Shown here one piece after another: positions 38,234 to 49,036 of a stretch of 64,000 nt of DNA. How positions within the stretch are numbered: the stretch's first letter is position 1; each line of letters starts with the position of its first letter. Origin of the DNA: Cavia porcellus (Eukaryota > Chordata > Mammalia > Rodentia > Caviidae); the NCBI RefSeq assembly GCF_034190915.1, contig NW_026947485.1, positions 34,547,519 through 34,611,518 of the forward strand, in the 5' to 3' direction. The notes under the pieces were generated by a model. It worked only from the letters and a program-made list of their open reading frames with translations, searched no databases and had not been told where the DNA came from. The translations under genes were made by a program, and so were the position numbers.

Positions 38234-38297
38234 ACCCTCCTGCCTCAGCCTCCCAAACAGGTGAAACTATAGCCGTGTGTTGCCACGCCTGGCTAGG
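38234..38297 (-). mobile_element. B1/7SL-type SINE fragment
   Basis: CCTCCTGCCTCAGCCTCCCAAAC ... TGTTGCCACGCCTGGCTAGG is the reverse complement of a B1/Alu-like left end. Confidence 0.75.
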
Positions 38298-38577
38298 ACT
38301 CACCCTCTAAGAACAACTTTTACAAACTGTTATTATATTGCATGTTTCCTCTAGCAAACACATTTTTTGTGTTGCTTTACTTTGTTTTTCTATTTTTGTC
38401 ATTGGGCATCATGGGTCTTTAGATCTGGTAGTGGCCAGTCTTTGCCTCAACTCACCACAAAAGGAAAACAAAAGGTCCACTATCTGGACAGGTTATTTAA
38501 CAGTACTTACTATGTAGCCAATCTGAAATCCAGAATAGACCTGAGCTTGATTTTATCAATGATGAAACAGGAATAAA

Positions 38578-38650
38578 AACAATAGGTAACATTTATTGAG
38601 CGTATATTATGTGCCAGGAGTTCCTCCAAGTCTTCAATGTGTGTATCACA
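38578..38650 (+). repeat. MIR relic
   Basis: AATAGGTAACATTTATTGAGCG then TATATTATGTGCCAGGAG matches the MIR 5' half. Confidence 0.65.
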
Positions 38651-38929
38651 AGGAAACTGACGGTCATCTCAGAACTGATGTTACCTCACCTCTGCTCAAA
38701 GCTTCAGTGCTACCTGTGAATGCCTACTGAAGAAACTTGATCTTTGCAACCTTTTGATGAACTACCTAATTTTGTTTGAGGCCCTTAATCCAACTTGGTT
38801 GTCAAAGTTTTTACAAGGACTTTCAAAGAACAGTATTGCATTTACTCAATATTTCCTAGTTGAAACAGACAGTACTGTCCTATTCCAACTAATGATAAAA
38901 TGCAGGGGCTTTTCCTCTGCTTATACATT

Positions 38930-39085
38930 AATACTAACAAACATTCACCTAAGTACATACTACGTATCAGACATTTTTCTGGGTACTTTTCACAGTATTA
39001 ACTCACTAATCCTCACAGAAATCCTTGGGTAGCTCCTATTATTATCTCCATTTTATCCGTAAGAACTTCGTAATTCATCCAAGTT
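38930..39085 (+). repeat. MIR relic
   Basis: AGTACATACTACGTATCAGAC, AGTATTAACTCACTAATCCTC and CTATTATTATCTCCATTTTAT follow the MIR consensus. Confidence 0.7.
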
Positions 39086-39753
39086 CACATTAAACTGTAG
39101 TTAAAGCAGAATTTCCAAGGATTATTTTGACTTTTAGTGTTATATGCAATCACAAATCTCTATGGCTACAATTTTTAATAAAATGTCTTCAGTTTTTGCT
39201 GTTCGTGACTTTGCTTCCTTACTCAGCTTTAAGATTAGAGGGTTGGTCTTTAACATTATTTTTCTATTATCAACATCAGAAAGGGATAAACCCTCCATTT
39301 TCCTCTTCTCTGAATGCCTGGTCAATTCCGGAAAGTCATTTCTAGAAGTAACATCTTGCAAATTAAAGAAAGCAGTTACATTTACTTATGGATACATTAT
39401 ACCGGATACTACATCAATGGTACGGTTATCTGAAGTGAAATTTGGAGGCTCCTTTATGGTAGAAAGATTATGTTCAGAGTTGTCATGGAGCAAAAGGCAA
39501 GGTTTGCTAAGTACTTGGCTTTGACATATTTTTAAAGCTTCATATAAGAACTGATTACTATGCATATAAATGCATTGTATGGGTTCATTCTGAGTCTCAA
39601 TATTGACAAAGGACATAACTGCCAGTGCCTCAGATCCTTGTCTCAAAGAAGAATTCAACACAAATGAGTCACTCCAACTCACCAGAAGACTGCCAGAGCA
39701 GGTAGGTGACCTTCAAGGATGGCACCATACCAAAAATCCCAGAGTGCTCAGTG

Positions 39754-39930
39754 CAGGGCTTTTCAAACTGCAAGTTGCAAGCTAGATTGTAAAATCAATT
39801 TAGTAGGTCACAATCTGCATTTAGAAAATTAAAACTCAGCACTGCAGAAAATACTGTGTATCACCATGAGTAAGAATATTTTATGATGTTACTTATGTAT
39901 GTGTTTACTAGGTCATGATATTGTAAAATA
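39754..39930 (+). mobile_element. hAT-type MITE relic
   Basis: CAGGGCTTTTCAAACTGCAAGTTGCAAGC, AAAATCAATTTAGTAGGTCAC and CTGCATTTAGAAAATTAAAA resemble a known hAT-Charlie non-autonomous family. The right end is not clear. Confidence 0.4.
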
Positions 39931-40251
39931 TATTTCTAGTTATGCATCTTGGACCAAATGTTGGAAAGCTGATGACCTAATGAATACTATGTGTGCAATT
40001 TTGTATACTAAGCACTATATTTAATAAACAGGCAGCTAGGTCATGCATAGCCAGGAAGTTGAGCCAGTTGTAATAATTGGCTCAGAGATCATAAAAGGAA
40101 ATTTAAATATCATCCAGTTCAATAAATCACCCAACTTACCGAGACTTTTCATAAGATTCCTGTAATAAAAGTGTCTAACTTCTGGAGAAAGCCTGTTTGC
40201 TTCTCTACAAGTCACCTCTGCCTTTTGGGAAGTTCTTCATTATGCCAAATT

Positions 40252-40264
40252 GAAACGAACAATA
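40252..40264 (+). repeat. Target-site duplication, left copy, of the half-LINE
   Basis: GAAACGAACAATA directly precedes the element and is repeated exactly at 43403-43415. Confidence 0.85.
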
Positions 40265-40986
40265 GGAGACCAGAGAACATGGCGGACAGACAACAGCAAC
40301 TACCAGAGGCTCTCTGAAAGGTTCGGCTCAGAGGCCAGAAATAATGCGGACTAGGGAGACACGAATCAGTAGAGATATGCTCTGCTGACTCAGGAACGAA
40401 CTGGGCTGAGAGAATCCAACTTGGAATACAGTCCTGGCGCTAAAATAGGAACAGAAAAATCTCGGTGTGGAGGCTCGACTCCGCGCCATCGGAAACCGGT
40501 TTGGATTTCCCGCCGTGCGGCGGCCGGCTATCTCCACAGCGGCTCAGCAAGGAGAGACGCGCCGAGCTCTGGGAGCGCCGAGCTCTGGGAACGGGAGAAC
40601 GGAGTCGAAAAAAAAAAGGACGGACAGAGGTGTACACGAAAACTGACTGGTGGCGAGGTGAGTGAGAATCTGACCCCCCACCACAGTTTGACTCTAGCGG
40701 AGATCTCTCTGGGCGCCATTCCCCTCTCGGACGGGATTGGAGAAAAGTGCCTGGCCTGAGTGACGCTGCTGGCGGACTCTCTAGGCTAGACTAGCCTAAC
40801 CCAGATCCCAGAGCCGGACGATGGCCCGGAGGAGCGACTGACTTCCGCGTAGGCTGCCTCCTCCGACTCCCTGGTGCGCAGCGGTGGGCGGGAACAACTA
40901 GCCAGCGCAATTTGATCAGGCTGTGGCTGACAGGCAGGGAAGCCGGGCCTCCTTTGTAAGATTGCATTTTATAAGGAACAAAAAAT
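40265..40986 (+). promoter_or_regulatory. 5' leader/promoter region of the half-LINE
   Basis: This 722-bp leader is rich in GC and CpG, unlike the AT-rich intron around it. AACATGGCGGAC at 40275-40286, about 10 bases into the element, matches the YY1 core (ATGGCGG). Human L1 has a YY1 site at the same relative place, where it sets the transcription start. Several upstream ATGs precede ORF1. The site is seen in the sequence; its function is inferred by analogy. Confidence 0.6.
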
Positions 40987-42039
40987 ATGGGGAAGGGAAG
41001 CAACAAAAAAAGCTCCTCGGCCCCCAATCCTGAGAAACAGGCAATAATGGACGCCGCACCAGTATACATTAAGCACCATATTGAGAGCCTCATAGACCAA
41101 TTCAGGAATGAAGTTATCAATGATCTGAAGCTAGAAGTATGCAGAATAGTTAGAGAAATGCTAAACACCACCCAGGAAAAAACAGATGGTGGAATGGAAG
41201 AACAGAAAAAGAGGGGAGAATTGCTTGTTGGAGAAAACAGAGAAAGCATTGAGTATGTGAAGCAGGTTCAAAGGGACTATCAAGAAATTAATAAGTCTAT
41301 ACAAGACTGGCATAACAGCTTGAAAGAAACTAAGGACAGACTATCTGAACTGGAGGGCAGACTTGAAATATGGGAGAATGAAATGAAAAACTTCTTAAAA
41401 ATAACAAAGAAACAAACAGCAATAATACAAAGACAAGAAGATGATAAGAGGAGCCACCACTTAAGGATTAAGAACATAGAAGAAGAAGTAGGGACACAAA
41501 CAAATGAATTACAAAAGCTACTCACAGAAATAATCCAGGAGAATTTTCCTAATTTAGCAAAAGGTAAAGATACTCAGCTGTATGAGGCATACAGGACCCC
41601 AGCTACCTACAACCCTAACAGAGAAACACCCAGGCATATAATAATAAAAATCCCAGAAATTCAATACAAGAACAGAATATTAAAAGCTGTAAGAGACAAG
41701 AAACAGATCACTTACAAAGGAACACCCATCAGAATTACAGCAGATTTCTCTTCACAAACCATCAAATCACGAAGAGCATGGGGGGAAATAATTCAAGCTT
41801 TGAAAGATAATAATCTCCAGCCAAGATTGAGATATCCTGCACAACTGTCCCTGGAAATTGATGGAAAAACGAGGTGCTTCCAGGATAAAGAGGAACTGGG
41901 GGAATTTGCAACCACCAATTCAACTCTACAGAAAGTATTGCAGGATATTCTAAAAAAAGAAAAATACAAAGAACCCAGAAATAGTGGCAGGGAGGCCACA
42001 ACGAATGGAGCAGAGAACAAAATGAAGAAGACAAACTGA
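40987..42039 (+). CDS. LINE-1 ORF1p-like RNA-binding protein (350 aa, intact)
   Basis: This is an RNA-binding, trimer-forming nucleic-acid chaperone of L1-type retrotransposons. Residues 1-50 are basic then mixed. Residues 80 to about 155 are charged heptad-like coiled coil (IQDWHNSLKETKDRLSELEG). An RRM-like domain starts near 157 (HHLRIKNIEEE), and IIQENFPNLAKG lies at 182-193. The C-terminal domain includes TPRHIIIKI (214-222), ITADFS (250-255), RRAWGEII (262-269) and LRYPAQLSLEIDG (281-293). All the blocks diagnostic of mammalian ORF1p are present with no frameshift, and the length (350) is close to that of human ORF1p (338). The first ATG after the leader is used. The protein ends in a basic KMKKTN. 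No ORF2 follows. Confidence 0.92.
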   Translation: MGKGSNKKSSSAPNPEKQAIMDAAPVYIKHHIESLIDQFRNEVINDLKLEVCRIVREMLNTTQEKTDGGMEEQKKRGELLVGENRESIEYVKQVQRDYQEINKSIQDWHNSLKETKDRLSELEGRLEIWENEMKNFLKITKKQTAIIQRQEDDKRSHHLRIKNIEEEVGTQTNELQKLLTEIIQENFPNLAKGKDTQLYEAYRTPATYNPNRETPRHIIIKIPEIQYKNRILKAVRDKKQITYKGTPIRITADFSSQTIKSRRAWGEIIQALKDNNLQPRLRYPAQLSLEIDGKTRCFQDKEELGEFATTNSTLQKVLQDILKKEKYKEPRNSGREATTNGAENKMKKTN

Positions 42040-43379
42040 CAGCTACTGACAGAAAAAGAGCTCAACAGAAATGAGACAGAGAAGATTGGATGATAGGAAC
42101 AGCTATTTTTGAGAAAATGACATCTTAATAGGTAATGCTGATTCAGTACCATCTTGTTTTGAAGTCTCATCTAGCTTTTGTTCTTCTGTCTCCAATGGTC
42201 TAACCAGGTTGTATCTTATTGGATTTTGTTATGTACGTTAGTATAAGCAAAAACCTTTTAAAGACAAGGAGATTATACAGAGACCATTGTTCATTTTCTG
42301 TTAGTCAATTCCAAATACTCTATAATGCTGTCATTCTCTTAAATGGTTTTACATTGTTTTGATATACTTAATGCTACAGTATATGAAGTTGTACTCAAGG
42401 ACTTCAGGGAGGGAGTCAATATGGTAACTATTTTTAAGTCGGAAATATCTGGTGGTGAAACACTATTCTGCTTAAAAGGTTATGTTTTGATCTGCCCTGT
42501 TTCGCTGTTATGCCCTCTTTTTCTTTTTCTCAATCTCCACTCCATTATATACTTTTTTATTGTTATCCATTTAATTAAAGGGAAAAATATAGCAGGATAT
42601 AATATAGTAACCCACTTTGACTTTCTATTTTCTCGATTTGAAGCCCTGTATTACTCTCACCATCTTGTTTTTGACTGAGGTTCCTCTATTCTGTTTTGCT
42701 GAATAGTATCAGGTTCGAAAGTTTAGGCATCAGCTGAGAAGATAATGAGATTCATTATAACGCCCATTCTCGTTGACTTCTATCTACTTTTGAAGACCTA
42801 CAATACCTCCAATGTTTTGGTTTTGTCGGTTTTATCCTTTACGGTTTTGTTCAATAGTATTACAACTAACGATATAGGCAATTCTATTAGAAATAGCGGG
42901 AGGCATTAGGGTAACCATTGTTGATCACCTTGTATTATGTTTTTATATTATCTATTATATCCACCCTTTTGACTTGACCGATTCTGTTCTGTCATGTCAC
43001 ATTTGGTTTTACTCTCTTCCAAAAAAGCAATAAGAACAGTGGGAGCAATGAAACCCAAAATGTGTAATAGTCACTGTACAAAAGAGAGGAAAAGAAAATG
43101 CTCTAAACTATATAACTGCATGTATATTTAAATGTATAAGACAGAAAATGATATCACAGAGTTCTAATGGATCATTGAACAGAACTGTTTGCAGTATCAT
43201 TGCTGGAATGTCCACTCTACAAACTTTAATTCTGTGACTTGAACAATTATTTCTAAGATGGCAATATGTAATCTATTAACTAGTGATTTCCTACTGCGCA
43301 TTTTTTTTCTTCTGTAAATCTGTATAACTTGTACCCTTCACTGTTTTTTTTTCTTTTCTTTTCTCCTTAAATAAAAATT
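42040..43379 (+). other. ORF2-less 3' region of the half-LINE
   Basis: This is 1.34 kb between the ORF1 stop and the poly(A) tail. I see no endonuclease or reverse-transcriptase motif and no frame longer than 111 codons. The strand is T-rich, with pyrimidine runs at 43308-43365 before AATAAA. It belongs to the element, because it lies inside the target-site duplication. Confidence 0.65.
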
Positions 43380-43402
43380 AAAAAAAAAAAAAAAAAAAAA
43401 AA

Positions 43403-43415
43403 GAAACGAACAATA
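43403..43415 (+). repeat. Target-site duplication, right copy, of the half-LINE
   Basis: GAAACGAACAATA directly follows the poly(A) tail and is identical to 40252-40264. Confidence 0.85.
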
Positions 43416-43504
43416 AGGCTGCTGCTTTCATATGCTTGCTCTTCAAAGTGTGTGTCAATTTAATTCTATTTACTTTCTTTGAATAAACACAGATTTATTA
43501 TAGA

Positions 43505-43870
43505 AAGTCCTATAAAGTATGAATGAGAAAATAAAAATCACCCCTAATCTAACAACCCATAGCTACTGGCCATATCTCCTTAACCTGCTTTCTCTTTACT
43601 ATGTCATGAATGTTTTCCTCTAAGAGAATATTCTACAACATAGTTATAATGACTACCCAGCACTCTAGCACAAGGCTGTACCTTAACTTATTTTTAAAAA
43701 TCCATTAGTTGACTAGGTTATTTTGAGATTTTTATATAAAAATTTGATATGTATATCCTTGCACATAATGATTTCCTCATGATAATTCCTGGTTTTAAAC
43801 TATTAGATTAAAAATACACAGTTTTTAGTCTTTGACATATACTGGAAAACTGTTCAAAAGGTCTGCTAAT
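43505..43870 (-). repeat. Old L1M 3'-end relic, minus strand
   Basis: GAAAATAAAAATCACCCCTAATCTAACAACCCA, AACCTGCTTTCTCTTTACTATGTCATGAA and TATATCCTTGCACATAATGATTTCC follow the antisense L1M 3' region. Confidence 0.5.
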
Positions 43871-46862
43871 TTACTTTCCATGGATGACACAGAAAACTCA
43901 CTAACATAGACATTAACTTGTTCTCCACTTTGACAACTTGATTTTCAAAAAAGTCTACTCCATTTTAACATAGCAAGGTTAAATTCTAGGTACCAGACTT
44001 CTCTCAGAAGCTGAAGACAGTATTTTTGATATTGTAGCTTTAAAATCCACAATGCTTTTTCCCTCTAAAAATCATTTTGTTGAGAAACATATCAAGAGAA
44101 AAGGATAGGAACTTTGCTTGTCAATGTAAATGAGCATTTTAAAATATTTATCTTCTACCCTGCAGATTAGAGATTTCCCTTACATCAATCAATAACATCA
44201 GTAAAATCTTCTCACTAGAAGCAAGTTAACAATCTTTTACATTTTTTCCTTGGACCACAAACAAAATGTTGTCCAGCTGCACTGAATTTAGCAACAAGCT
44301 ATATTATCAAAGACACAAGCAAAAAAACTATTAGCCTTAGGATTTCCAGAGAAAAAGGGGAGGGAGATTTGAGTTTCCACTGAGTCAGATGAAAAATGTG
44401 TTTAGTGCTTCCCAAATACTATTAAAAACCTCAGTCTGAAAGCCTCAAAAACCACATGCCAAAGAGCACAAGTTTCTAAAGTTCATCTGAATGAGACACT
44501 GGCAGCTGTATTCCACTCTCCACAATACCCAAACTAGCCACACCCAATCTAGGATCCTCCTTCCTGCAGCCACTGCCTTCAGAACCCTATAGATGACTGC
44601 CATAGCGTGCCAGCCTTCATATGGCCTCCAGCTGCCCTCCTTAATCTTCTTCCGTTACTGCACCTCCAGAAAGATGCCATTAAGGTACAAATTTAATCGG
44701 GTTATTCAGGGATTCCATGTTATTACAAGAACAAGTTTCCAACCTCCTCAGCATGGCACAAAAGGTCCTTTGGATCTACAGAGCATGGCACAAAAGGCCC
44801 TCCTGGTATTTAGATGCTCAGAACATGATAGCTACTTGTAACTCTGTGTTTACTTAGGCACATGCTGCTCCTTCTAAGAAAACGTTCCCTTCCCCATCAG
44901 TCTGCCAATTCTACAACCTTAAGATGACTCAGCTGAACAAAGATGACCTTCTGCTGAATGTGTTCACTGAGATAAGGCTGAATTCAGCTTCCTTCCTTGT
45001 TCCCCTTAAAAGTTTGGAAAAGTGAGTTTTATTGTCCATGGAATGCCAAATATTTGCTTACTATGCTGTGGGATCTCCAGTTGCCTTAATTACATGGCAG
45101 TAAAATGAACTTCTTTTTTTGCCTTGAAGGGTTCTGATCATTTCACTGTATCTAATAACTTTATAGAATGGCACATAGGAAATACTCAGTAAATGCTTAC
45201 TGGATTAGTGACCTAATAAACATGATTATGGTATGCATTTTAAAATCATCCTCTAATTTTTATTTTTGACAAAACAGATCAGAAGACAATTACCAACATA
45301 CATAGTTAAAAGAAATTCTTATTTTATAAGAAGATTTATATGTCCTAGATATTGTTAAATATCAATTTTCTCTACAGAAATTGAAATGTTTGATATTCAT
45401 AGTTTTTCATAGATATACATCCTTTACATAAGACAACATGCACCCCTACAGTCATCCCGTTATGTTACATTTTTAAAATACAGTACGCCAAATACAGCTT
45501 AGCGTGTTGCCTGTATACACAGAAAATGCTCAGTAGACAAAGCTTCTGAAGAGCTGAATCCTGGATTGTTTTGTTCACAATTATTTTCTTCTCTGGAATG
45601 TAGTATCCATTCACAGGAGCAGATCCAATGGACTATATATAGCGGTAACCTTGTCCTGGCCACAGTAGACTGGTTTACAAATGAAGGCCTGATCCAAGCA
45701 AGGCTAGTCAGTTTTTCCTTTGTTTGTTTGTAAATCTTAGGACCAAGGAACATTCCAAGTAGATGGTTATACTAGTGAGAATTTGCAGGAGTAAATCCAG
45801 AGGTAAACATGCGACCTGTTGGTGGCCATATTCTCTACCATATATAGAAACACACACGATCATTTGTAGTCCAAAGAATGAAGCCAACATAGGGGGAAAA
45901 ATCACAGATGAGAAATGATGCAAACCCTAGACAAGAGTCTGAAAGATGACAAGAGTCCTGCAAATGTAAGAATCCTGGTGATGTTTAATAACTGGTCCTC
46001 TACCTCTCTAAGAATCTGCTGCATCCTTGCCCTCCCCAAGGTTTGGTTATGTGAATAGATTTACACAAGCTGTCCCCAGTTGAGCTCCTGTCATTTGCCA
46101 GCAACAGAACAGAATATTCATGAATAGATTAATGAAAAACTGATTTACCTGGATTTTCCTCCCATTAATTCTTCCAACTGATTCAACCAGATGGTTGCAT
46201 AATGAAGGCATGGGCTAATTTACATGAGATTCCTGTTCCAAGAGAGAAGGAAGGTATTCATTCTGAAATACTTTTCAGACAAAAGTAAATTCCAGGTAAC
46301 ATATGCCAACACCATTCAGAAGTGTTTGATCAGTGTCATGCATGCAAAATGTAATCTTTTCCCCATGGAAGTTAAATTAACTGTAATTGGGTATCTCCAG
46401 AAACAGAACTTTTCCACAGTTCTTTTTGTTCTGGACCTCTCCAGAATGCAAGAGGCATGAGAACGTTTTCTAATCTAGAAGTGAATTTTCCTACTGTAAA
46501 ACATAGTGGCAATTTGGCCCTGTTCCAGTCAGAGCTGGAGCTGCTGTTTGTTTAATGTCTGGACACTAAGGCTCCTTGCTGATATTAGCCTTCAGGACCG
46601 GGCTGTTGGTTGGCAGCAACTGACCTCACTGTCTCCCACGACTGTTGCCTCCCTTTGCAAGAGCTGCTCCTCCTGCTGCAATGGTGAGCTGTGCAACAGG
46701 CATGGAAGGGCAAGATTTGTCCCTGCTGGGTGCTATACTGAGTTGGTTCCTCTCACTGAGGTGACCTGTGCTTGCAGAAGAAAGCCAATGTGTGATTCAG
46801 AGTAGTATCATCATAGTTTTTCACCTGTGTGGTAAAAGCCACCTAGTGGCTCCAGGGAGGGC
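43871..46862 (-). other. Intron / possible 3'UTR of the long LRGUK isoform
   Basis: No further coding exon is seen. If the giant exon is terminal, its 3'UTR begins at 46862 and runs left to one of the hexamers at 46551 or 45028. A near-repeat AGCATGGCACAAAAGG occurs twice at 44751 and 44782. A short L2-like end lies near 45160-45215. Confidence 0.5.
46551..46556 (-). promoter_or_regulatory. Candidate polyadenylation signal (ATTAAA) for the alternative last exon
   Basis: ATTAAA reads on the minus strand 307 nt after the TGA of the giant exon. A canonical AATAAA lies farther on, at 45033-45028. Either could end the long-isoform transcript. The hexamer is seen directly; its use is inferred. Confidence 0.3.
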
Positions 46863-49036
46863 TCACACTGCGGTGCTCTGACTGCCCCGGGCTCGCAGCC
46901 GTCCAGGCCAGCTGCCTTGTTCCTTGGCAGACACCTGACCCTGGGGAGCAGCAGTGCTTCTGTCTTGTGCAATGCCCCCATTTCTTCGGGTTCTTTTGTC
47001 TTTGGTTTGTGGCTTGGATGTTGGTACACTATCCCTTTGGACAGAGCGCTCTCTAATCTGACCACTGCCTTTATGGGATGCGCTCTTTTTCTCAGGCGGT
47101 TCTGACACAGTTTCTCTCTTCTGAGACCTTTCCCTTTTGTGGAGCTGGTCTCTACTCACTGGATGCACCACAGCAACAGGGTGGCCCTGTATTGACTCTG
47201 TAGAGTCTTTTTCACTTTGTAGGGGCCTCTTTTGTACAGGTTGACTCTCTTGAATTGGCTGATCACCACTGAGGGCAGTTTCATCTTCTTTAGATGATCC
47301 TTGAGAAACCTCTCTTTTGAAAGATTGTCCTTTTTTGAATTCATTTGGGGACAGGTTAGTCTGGGCTTTTTTTCTGGAATGATGCATTTTTTCCCTTTTG
47401 TCTTTCTGTGCTTGGGGGTCTTTGGGTTGTGAGTCAGTGTGGGGTAGCTCAGAAATTCCTGCCAGGGGGACTTGTTGCCTTTGGTTCCCTTGGGGACCTG
47501 GAGAAGGGCTGGGATCAGGATGAGTAGGCACCTTTGTGGGAGCTGGCTTGCTAGGGGACTCCAGCTGCAAGGTCATCTGTGGGCCTCCAGATGGTGCCTT
47601 TCTCAGATGTGCTGATCCTGTAGCTGCCTCTCTTTGGAGAGGGAGTTTTTTTTTCTTAGCTCCCTCAAGCTGCAAGGGTTTTTGGCTTTGGGGTGAAGCC
47701 TGCATATCTGGGATCTTCTTGCCAGAAGGATGGCCTGCTTTGGAAGCTTTCCTTTCCTTTGCAGGCTTCGGATCAGGATAAGCCTCCTTGGTCCCAGGTG
47801 GCTGTGGTTCTGCGAAGGGAGTAGGAATCTGAGGGAGCCTGACAGTTGAAGCCTCCTCCTGGGATGTGTTGGGCACGTGCTGTGGTCCTTGGTCCTGGAC
47901 AGGGGGACTGATAAGAGGGAGTTTCACCTCACTGACTTTCTCTTCCTGGACTTGCTGAGCAGTGTGGGCAGCATGGGGGCTTAGATTTGAGGGCAGTTTG
48001 GATTGGGGAGGACTGATGGCAGGAAGTTTACCAGGGTCTGCTTCCTGAGTGGGGAGAGGCCTGGGAGAAGTCATGGTTTGATCAGAGCTTGTTCTGGAAG
48101 ATTCTTCCCTGCTGGGTGAGAGGAGCTTGGGGGTAGGCCTCCTGCTCTGCAGGGGTGCGAGGGTCTGAGGTTGTGGCAGCCTGGTAGGAGCCAGGCGGCT
48201 TCTGGTGAGCAAAGCCGCTGAATGTTCCCCATCCTGGTGCTGTTTCGCACTAGTGAATGAGTCTTGGGGAGGCAGCAGTTCAGGGAAAGGAGTACTGACA
48301 CGGGCTGCTCCTGTCTTGGGGGTTTCCTCCTTCAGAAGTGACTGAGAGCCTCCACCAAGCTCCTTCACTGAGTCCGAGTGGGAAGGATCTTCTGGAGGAT
48401 CCTGGTGGGAACTGCTGGGCGGGGCAGTGGAGGACTCAGTCTCTGCATCCTGGACTTTCTGAGGGTTGAGAGAAGCTGGGTCCTGTGCAGGTTCAGACAG
48501 GGGAGGACTGCTAGGAGCTACCCTGGCCTCTCCTGATTCCTCATCCTGGTCTGAAGGAGGCTTGTGGGGTGGAGGAGGGTCAGGGTGTTGAGGCAGGATG
48601 TGGGAAACCGTGATGGAGGCCTGCTCTCCTTCATCTGCTTCCCCCTCCAAAGGCTGGGCCTCGCTTTCAGAGACATCTGTCTCAGTGGTTGTTATTTTTG
48701 GAGAAAGACCTGACTGTTGAGCACCCTCTTCCATCGGCTGTGGGGACACATCCTGGGTCTGCTGAGGAATGCCAAGTGCTGGTGAGCTCAGCTGCTGGGC
48801 CTGCTCTGAGGAGACGAGGCTACTGGGAATCAGCTCTTTCTTCTGGGTTTCTTCCTCCTGGGCCAGCTCTTCGTTCTGGGAGGGAGCTGGGTTCTGATTT
48901 TCTGGGACCTTTACATGAACCTGCCCAGAGAGATGCTCTGTTATCTGGCCATCTTCTTGCAGTTTTGCCAGGCGTCTAGGGGAGGGAACCAGGTGTGCTG
49001 GTACCCCAGAGACAGTCTTCTTGCTAGAGGGGGCTC
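46863..49036 (-). CDS. LRGUK: LRGUK giant alternative last exon (723-residue low-complexity tail)
   Basis: An open frame of 2,174 bp runs from a good acceptor (pyrimidine-rich CTTGTTTTTATATT, then AAAGCAG) to a TGA. It is in the correct phase to follow the exon at 54955-55050. It encodes 723 residues with no recognisable fold. Tail residues 1 to about 330 are acidic and rich in Pro, Ser, Gln and Glu. The last 320 or so are strongly basic (GAKKKKLP, KDKREKMHHSRKK, KDKRTRR). Three copies of a motif like V-K-LP-x-IS-PP lie near tail residues 335, 370 and 398. Local GC content is far above the flanking intron. An open frame this long in a tail of this composition argues for translation rather than chance. 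The stop means it must be terminal if used. It is not part of the LRGUK C-terminus I know from other mammals. A switch from acidic to basic resembles microtubule-associated tails and would suit a manchette/basal-body protein, but that is inference. Confidence 0.8.

Larger units (their letters stand above)
34124..40251 (-). other. LRGUK intron, part left of the half-LINE
   Basis: Non-coding AT-rich sequence. It includes a possible L2/CR1-like relic at 35490-35850, a tandem duplication at 36706-36795, a B1 fragment, two MIR relics and a hAT relic, all listed. Nothing definable is seen at 36800-38200. Confidence 0.6.
40265..43402 (+). mobile_element. Complete half-LINE (HAL1-type) retrotransposon, ORF1 only
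   Basis: This 3,138-bp element is flanked by a perfect 13-bp direct repeat (GAAACGAACAATA) and ends in an AATAAA (43370-43375) followed by a poly(A) tail. It comprises a 722-bp CpG-rich leader, an intact 350-codon LINE-1 ORF1 (40987-42039), and about 1.34 kb with no long open frame. There is no endonuclease or reverse-transcriptase ORF2. The bottom-strand nick deduced from the duplication is TTTC/AA, close to the L1 endonuclease preference. Exact flanks and an intact ORF imply a recent insertion. HAL1 elements are a known class of L1 derivative with ORF1 but no ORF2, mobilised by L1 machinery. A simple L1 that lost ORF2 internally is the alternative; a family search would decide. Confidence 0.8.

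Noticed and set aside
42040..43379. LINE-1 ORF2 (endonuclease/reverse transcriptase) after ORF1
   Set aside because: Looked for; no long frame or catalytic motif is present.
46917..47781. Plus-strand open frames opposite the giant exon
   Set aside because: Mirror frames of a GC-rich coding exon; composition and phase favour the minus strand.
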